Assembly (NCBI RefSeq): GCF_000737065.1
Contig: NZ_AQRC01000002.1
Span: 248,001 to 312,000, forward strand
DNA: 64,000 nt
Direction: 5' to 3'
Source of the DNA: Thioclava atlantica
Lineage (GTDB): Bacteria > Pseudomonadota > Alphaproteobacteria > Rhodobacterales > Rhodobacteraceae
Under the pieces are notes generated by a model. It was given only the letters and a program-made list of their open reading frames with translations. It was not told the origin of the DNA and ran no database searches. The position numbers and the translations under genes are program-made. Below, one piece after another: positions 60,616-64,000 of the stretch (the first letter of the stretch is position 1; every line of letters begins with the position of its first letter).

Positions 60616-61677
60616 CTAGCTTTCCAGACGGAGCCCCGTCTCCGGGTCGAACAGCGACAACCGCGCGGGATCGACATGGAGCGTGAGTTCCTCGTTCAGC
60701 GCCACCGGATGCTCCGCCGGGATCGTCGCGATGACCTTTTCCCCGTTGCCGATATCGAGGCTCACGATGAATTCCGGGCCTGTCAGTTCGATCAGGTCCA
60801 CCTTTCCGGTGAGCGGCAAGCCCCCCTCCATCGGTGCGAGCTTCAGCGCCTCGGGCCGAAAGCCCACGACGAAGGGGCCGCGGGGCGCCTTGCGGGGCCA
60901 GATCACGCCGGACTTCCCCAAGCTGATCTGGCCGTCGATCGCGGTCGCGTCGAGAATGTTCATCGGCGGGGCGCCGATGAATTCCGCCACGAAGCGCGAG
61001 GCGGGCCGGTTGTAGATCTCTTCGGGCGTTCCGAGTTGTTCGATCCGGCCCGCATTCATCACCGCGATCCGCGTGGCCAGCGTCATCGCCTCGATCTGGT
61101 CATGGGTGACATAGACCACGGTGACCCCGAGCCTCTGATGAAGCCGCTTCAATTCGCTGCGCATCTCCATCCGGAGCTTCGCGTCGAGATTGGAGAGCGG
61201 CTCGTCGAACAGGAACAGCTTCGGCTTGCGCACGAGCGCGCGCCCGATCGCGACGCGCTGGCGCTGGCCGCCCGACAGATCGGCGGGCTTGCGGTCGAGA
61301 AGATGCTCGATCTGCAGGATCTTCGCCGCCTCCAGCACCGCGCTGTCGCGTTCGGCCCGGGGCACGTTGCGCATCTCGAGCCCGAAGCCGATATTCCGCG
61401 CGACCGACAGGTTCGGATAGAGCGCATAGGACTGGAACACCATCGCGATGTCGCGGTTCTTCGGATGCACGCCGTTGAGCCGTTTGCCGTCAAGGATGAC
61501 ATCGCCCTCGGTGGGGTCGACAAGGCCGGAAATCGTGCTCAGAAGCGTCGATTTCCCGCATCCCGACGCACCCAGGAGCACGAGAAATTCTCCGTCCTCG
61601 AGGGTCAGGTCGATCCCCTTGAGCGTTTCGATCGCCCCGAAGGATTTTCGGATGCTTTTCAACTGCAGCGCGCTCAT
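60616..61677 (-). CDS. Sugar ABC transporter ATPase (MalK/UgpC type)
   Basis: 353 residues from ATG 61677. LLGASGCGKSTLLSTISGL, VFQSYALYPNLSVARNIGFGLEMR, LSGGQRQRVAIGRALVRKPKLFLFDEPLSNLDAKLR and VTHDQIEAMTLATRIAVMNAGRIEQLGTPEEIYNRPASRFVAEFIG, then a C-terminal TOBE part. Energises a MalFG-type importer of which one permease is at the window edge. Overlaps the PfkB kinase by four bases. Confidence 0.94.
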   Translation of the reverse strand: MSALQLKSIRKSFGAIETLKGIDLTLEDGEFLVLLGASGCGKSTLLSTISGLVDPTEGDVILDGKRLNGVHPKNRDIAMVFQSYALYPNLSVARNIGFGLEMRNVPRAERDSAVLEAAKILQIEHLLDRKPADLSGGQRQRVAIGRALVRKPKLFLFDEPLSNLDAKLRMEMRSELKRLHQRLGVTVVYVTHDQIEAMTLATRIAVMNAGRIEQLGTPEEIYNRPASRFVAEFIGAPPMNILDATAIDGQISLGKSGVIWPRKAPRGPFVVGFRPEALKLAPMEGGLPLTGKVDLIELTGPEFIVSLDIGNGEKVIATIPAEHPVALNEELTLHVDPARLSLFDPETGLRLES

Positions 61678-62606
61678 GCCTGCACCTCCGGCGCTTCTTG
61701 CAACAGATACTGACGCGGCTCGGTGGAAATCGCGCGCGACGCGCAACCCACCGCAGAGCCCAACGCCTCTCCGACCGCGCGGCCGTCGGCGAGCGCGACC
61801 AGGAAAGCGGCATTGAACACGTCGCCCGCGCCGATCGTGTCACGGACCCGGACCGCGGGCGCGGCCGCGCGGTGTGTCGTGTCACCTGCGCGCGCGATCG
61901 CGCCTTTCGGGCCGATCTTGACGACCGCGATACCCGCCTCGGGTTGCAGCGAGCTCAGCGCGGTCGCGGCTTCGAGCGGATCGGCGAGGCCGGTGAAGCT
62001 GGTGGCTTCGGCCTCGTTGAAGAGCACGATGTCGCTCTGGGCGATCCAGTCCCGCACCCGGGCAAGGACCGCATCGCTCCATCCCTCGGGCGGCCATCCG
62101 GTATCGAGGGCGACGGAAATCCCGAAGCGCCGCGCCTTCGCGAAGAGCGCCTCGTAATCGCTGCACAGCGCATCGGTCAGAAAGGACCCGCAGAGCATCA
62201 CGATGCCCCCGCGCAGCGCCTCCCAGTCGAGCATCGCATCGACCTGCGGCCAGTCAAGCGCGGGAAGATGCCCCGCCGTCGTGAGAAACGTGCGCTCGTC
62301 ATTGGGATGAATGAGCCCCACAGAGACCGTCGTCGACCCCGTCGTGCGGGGCCAGCGCGCGGCCAGGGGGCCGAACTCTTCGCAAAGCCAGTCGCCGAAC
62401 TTGTCCGAGCCCGCATTGGCCGCGATCTGGAAGGGCCGCCCCATGCCGCGCCAGGCTTGCGCGACGTTCCCGGCGGCTCCGCCCACGCGTAGCTCATCGC
62501 GCGCACACAGCACCTCCGAACCGGGTTTGGGCCAGGGCGCGAGCGGCCCGAGGATGAAATCGACATTCACGTTGCCGACGGTTGCGAGGGGTCGGGTCAT
62601 CGTCAT
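61674..62606 (-). CDS. PfkB-family sugar kinase
   Basis: 310 residues. ATVGNVNVDFILGPLAPWPKPGSEVL, GGAAGNVAQAWRGMG and the ATP/anion-hole motif DTIGAGDVFNAAFLVALADG with the catalytic Asp. Substrate not determinable; its partner in the operon is an SIS-domain protein. Start at 62606 overlaps the SIS stop; ATG 62600 is possible. Operon: permease, SIS, kinase, ATPase. Confidence 0.9.
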   Translation of the reverse strand: MTMTRPLATVGNVNVDFILGPLAPWPKPGSEVLCARDELRVGGAAGNVAQAWRGMGRPFQIAANAGSDKFGDWLCEEFGPLAARWPRTTGSTTVSVGLIHPNDERTFLTTAGHLPALDWPQVDAMLDWEALRGGIVMLCGSFLTDALCSDYEALFAKARRFGISVALDTGWPPEGWSDAVLARVRDWIAQSDIVLFNEAEATSFTGLADPLEAATALSSLQPEAGIAVVKIGPKGAIARAGDTTHRAAAPAVRVRDTIGAGDVFNAAFLVALADGRAVGEALGSAVGCASRAISTEPRQYLLQEAPEVQA

Positions 62607-63622
62607 TCCACCCGGGTAACCTTGGAGCTGCGCACCGGCACGCCCGCATCGGGCACGCGCGAGGCCGCGAAATCGACCATGAAGCGCTGCGCGCTCGGCA
62701 GGATCGAAAACGCCGCGGCCAGCCCCGAAGCTTTCGCGCAAGGCACGCAGAGCGCGCCCTCCACCGGCGGGCGGCCCGAGGCGTCGAACAGGATCAGAGG
62801 CGCGTCGCTTTCCGCCACGAATTGCGCGAGGCTCGTGACCTTGTCGGCGCTCGGATCGTCGCCGCGGAACATCACCACCCCGACCGATGGCGCGAGCATC
62901 TCGACCGGGCCATGGCGCAGCTGACCGCCTTCGAGGCTGAAACAGGGAAGGCGCGACAGCTCGGTCAGCCCGAGCGCGATCGCCTCCGCGACGCCCTGCA
63001 GCGCCCGCCCCGACGTCACGATCGCGGAGACGGAGTTGAACCGCACCACGGCCGCATCGACATCGGCGAGAGAAGGATTGCGCAGGATCTCGAGCGTGGG
63101 CGCCAGATCGAGACCGAGCTCGCCGAGAATGGCCGCGTGCAGCGCCAGCGTGACGGTCAGGGACCGGGTCGCCGCGAAGGGGATCTCGGAGCCCCCTGCC
63201 CCGATCAGCGACGGCGCGAGCCGCGCGAGGCTCGAATTGGGCTCCATCGTCGAGCCGAACGTGTCGGCGGGCGCGTGCCCGTCCGCAAACCAGCGCAACA
63301 CCTCGGCGCTTTCGCCCGATTGCGAGGTCACGATGACCGTCCGACCTTCGAGCGGCACGGGCGCGTCGAGCTGCTCGGAGAGCGGCAGCGCGATCGCGTC
63401 GATCCCGAGCGCGCGATAGCTCGGCTCGAGCGCGCGGCCCACCGCATGCGAGCCCCCCATGCCAAGGAGAACCAGGCGCTTCGTGCGCCGCAACGAGCCG
63501 GCGATCGTGCGGGCGAGATCGCGCGCGCCTTCAAGGCTCGCCTGCGCATCCCCCATCTGTCGGGCCATCTCGTCATAGAGCGCCGAGATCGGGTCATAGC
63601 TGGGGTTCGACACGGTGGTCAT
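62603..63622 (-). CDS. SIS-domain sugar-phosphate isomerase/deglycase-like protein
   Basis: 339 residues with two SIS domains: LVLLGMGGSHAVGRALEPSYRAL, VIVTSQSGESAEVLRWFAD, and SAIVTSGRALQGVAEAIALGLTELSRLPCFSLEGGQLRHGPVEML. Resembles the GlmS isomerase half and FrlB/FraB deglycases or NagB-II/AgaS deaminases. With a PfkB kinase and importer, this suggests use of an amino-sugar or Amadori (fructosyl-amino) compound; the choice is open. GGAGGTG lies nine bases before the ATG; overlaps the permease stop by four bases. Confidence 0.85.
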   Translation of the reverse strand: MTTVSNPSYDPISALYDEMARQMGDAQASLEGARDLARTIAGSLRRTKRLVLLGMGGSHAVGRALEPSYRALGIDAIALPLSEQLDAPVPLEGRTVIVTSQSGESAEVLRWFADGHAPADTFGSTMEPNSSLARLAPSLIGAGGSEIPFAATRSLTVTLALHAAILGELGLDLAPTLEILRNPSLADVDAAVVRFNSVSAIVTSGRALQGVAEAIALGLTELSRLPCFSLEGGQLRHGPVEMLAPSVGVVMFRGDDPSADKVTSLAQFVAESDAPLILFDASGRPPVEGALCVPCAKASGLAAAFSILPSAQRFMVDFAASRVPDAGVPVRSSKVTRVE

Positions 63623-64000
63623 CCTTTCACACCTCCATTGGTGAGGCCCGATATCAGGGCACGTTGCATCAAGATCCCGATCGCGACGGGCGGCAGGGCG
63701 GCAAGCACCCCGGCCGTCGCGATCAGGCCGTAATCGGAAACACGTCCCCCCGCGAGATCGGCGATCGCCACGGGGAGGGTCTTGGCGTCCTGCGTCGAGG
63801 TGAAGAGGAGCGCGTAGAAGAACTCGTCCCATGCCAGCAGGAAGGCGAAGATCAGCGCCGTCGCGATGACCGGCAGCGCGAGCGGCAGGATCACGATCCG
63901 CAGCAGCTGGTCGAGACGCGCGCCATCCATCGACGCCGCCTGCTCCAGCTCCCGCGGGATCGGATCGAAGCCGGACTTGAGCAGCCAGGTCACGAAGGGC
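63619..64000 (-). CDS. Sugar ABC transporter permease (MalG type), C-terminal part
   Basis: The last about 127 residues. PFVTWLLKSGFDPIPRELEQAASMDGARLDQLLRIVILPLALPVIATALIFAFLLAWDEFFYALLFTS holds the EAA loop (EQAASMDGA..ILPLALP) of MalG-like permeases. The gene runs past the right edge and has no start in the window. Confidence 0.9.
   Translation of the reverse strand, partial: PFVTWLLKSGFDPIPRELEQAASMDGARLDQLLRIVILPLALPVIATALIFAFLLAWDEFFYALLFTSTQDAKTLPVAIADLAGGRVSDYGLIATAGVLAALPPVAIGILMQRALISGLTNGGVKG

Overview
The window is high-GC alphaproteobacterial DNA. It most resembles Rhodobacterales (Rhodobacter, Paracoccus or Thioclava relatives). The reasons are the gene neighbourhoods (M32 carboxypeptidase next to ctaA, dnaB beside an orphan MotA/OmpA pair, chvE-gguABC with gbpR), the DUF1127 and DUF2125 proteins, an infC gene with a rare ATA start, and the CTCCGGCGGGGATATTT-type intergenic repeats. 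No rRNA is present. One tRNA-Ser(GCT) and one intact IS256-family element were found.

Layout. 1-3.1 kb (minus strand): M32 carboxypeptidase (partial), heme A synthase, a ferredoxin/flavodoxin-type reductase and an alanine-rich exported or anchored protein. 3.3-4.2 kb: infC, its terminator, and on the opposite strand a candidate small RNA with an FNR-type box and a terminator. 4.3-11.5 kb: a glycan gene cluster with two GT2_4-type glycosyltransferases, a GT32/Rossmann/hydrolase three-part protein, and a paralogue of its hydrolase domain that has lost the nucleophile. 11.5-25.5 kb: housekeeping (pyrC, pyrE, dnaB, MotA/MotB-like envelope pair, ChaC-like cyclotransferase, DUF2125, extensin-like lipoprotein, tyrC, hisC, rpsD, a TPR protein, a PHP phosphoesterase). 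25.8-29.1 kb: sugar-binding protein plus an ABC ATPase and permease fused into one chain. 29.2-34.5 kb: tRNA-Ser followed by an island-like patch of lower GC with an IS256-family element, a sulfotransferase-like gene, a multi-pass membrane protein and gene-poor stretches.

34.5-47.1 kb is one long sugar operon on the minus strand. It has a ChvE-GguA-GguB importer, GguC, arabinonate-type dehydratase, ketoglutarate semialdehyde dehydrogenase, KDGal kinase, KDPGal aldolase, lactonase and galactose/arabinose 1-dehydrogenase, with a divergent GbpR-like LysR regulator. These genes together can take D-galactose to pyruvate plus glyceraldehyde-3-phosphate and probably L-arabinose to 2-oxoglutarate. 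47.2-54.8 kb (minus): a two-heme protein, a PhoX-family phosphatase behind a Pho-box-like site, and the efeUOB iron-uptake operon. 55.1-60.5 kb: an FNR-like four-cysteine regulator, a phosphoribosyltransferase, a second Crp/Fnr regulator without those cysteines, a TPCP-type metal P-ATPase and a small D/R/Q-repeat secreted protein. 60.6-64.0 kb: part of a second sugar operon (MalK-like ATPase, PfkB kinase, SIS-domain protein, MalG-like permease running off the end).

Most promising for follow-up: the FNR-box-driven small RNA with three UCUCCCU motifs at 4016-4135, the glycan cluster with active/inactive domain pairs, the fused ABC importer, and the Pho-box/phoX/diheme arrangement.
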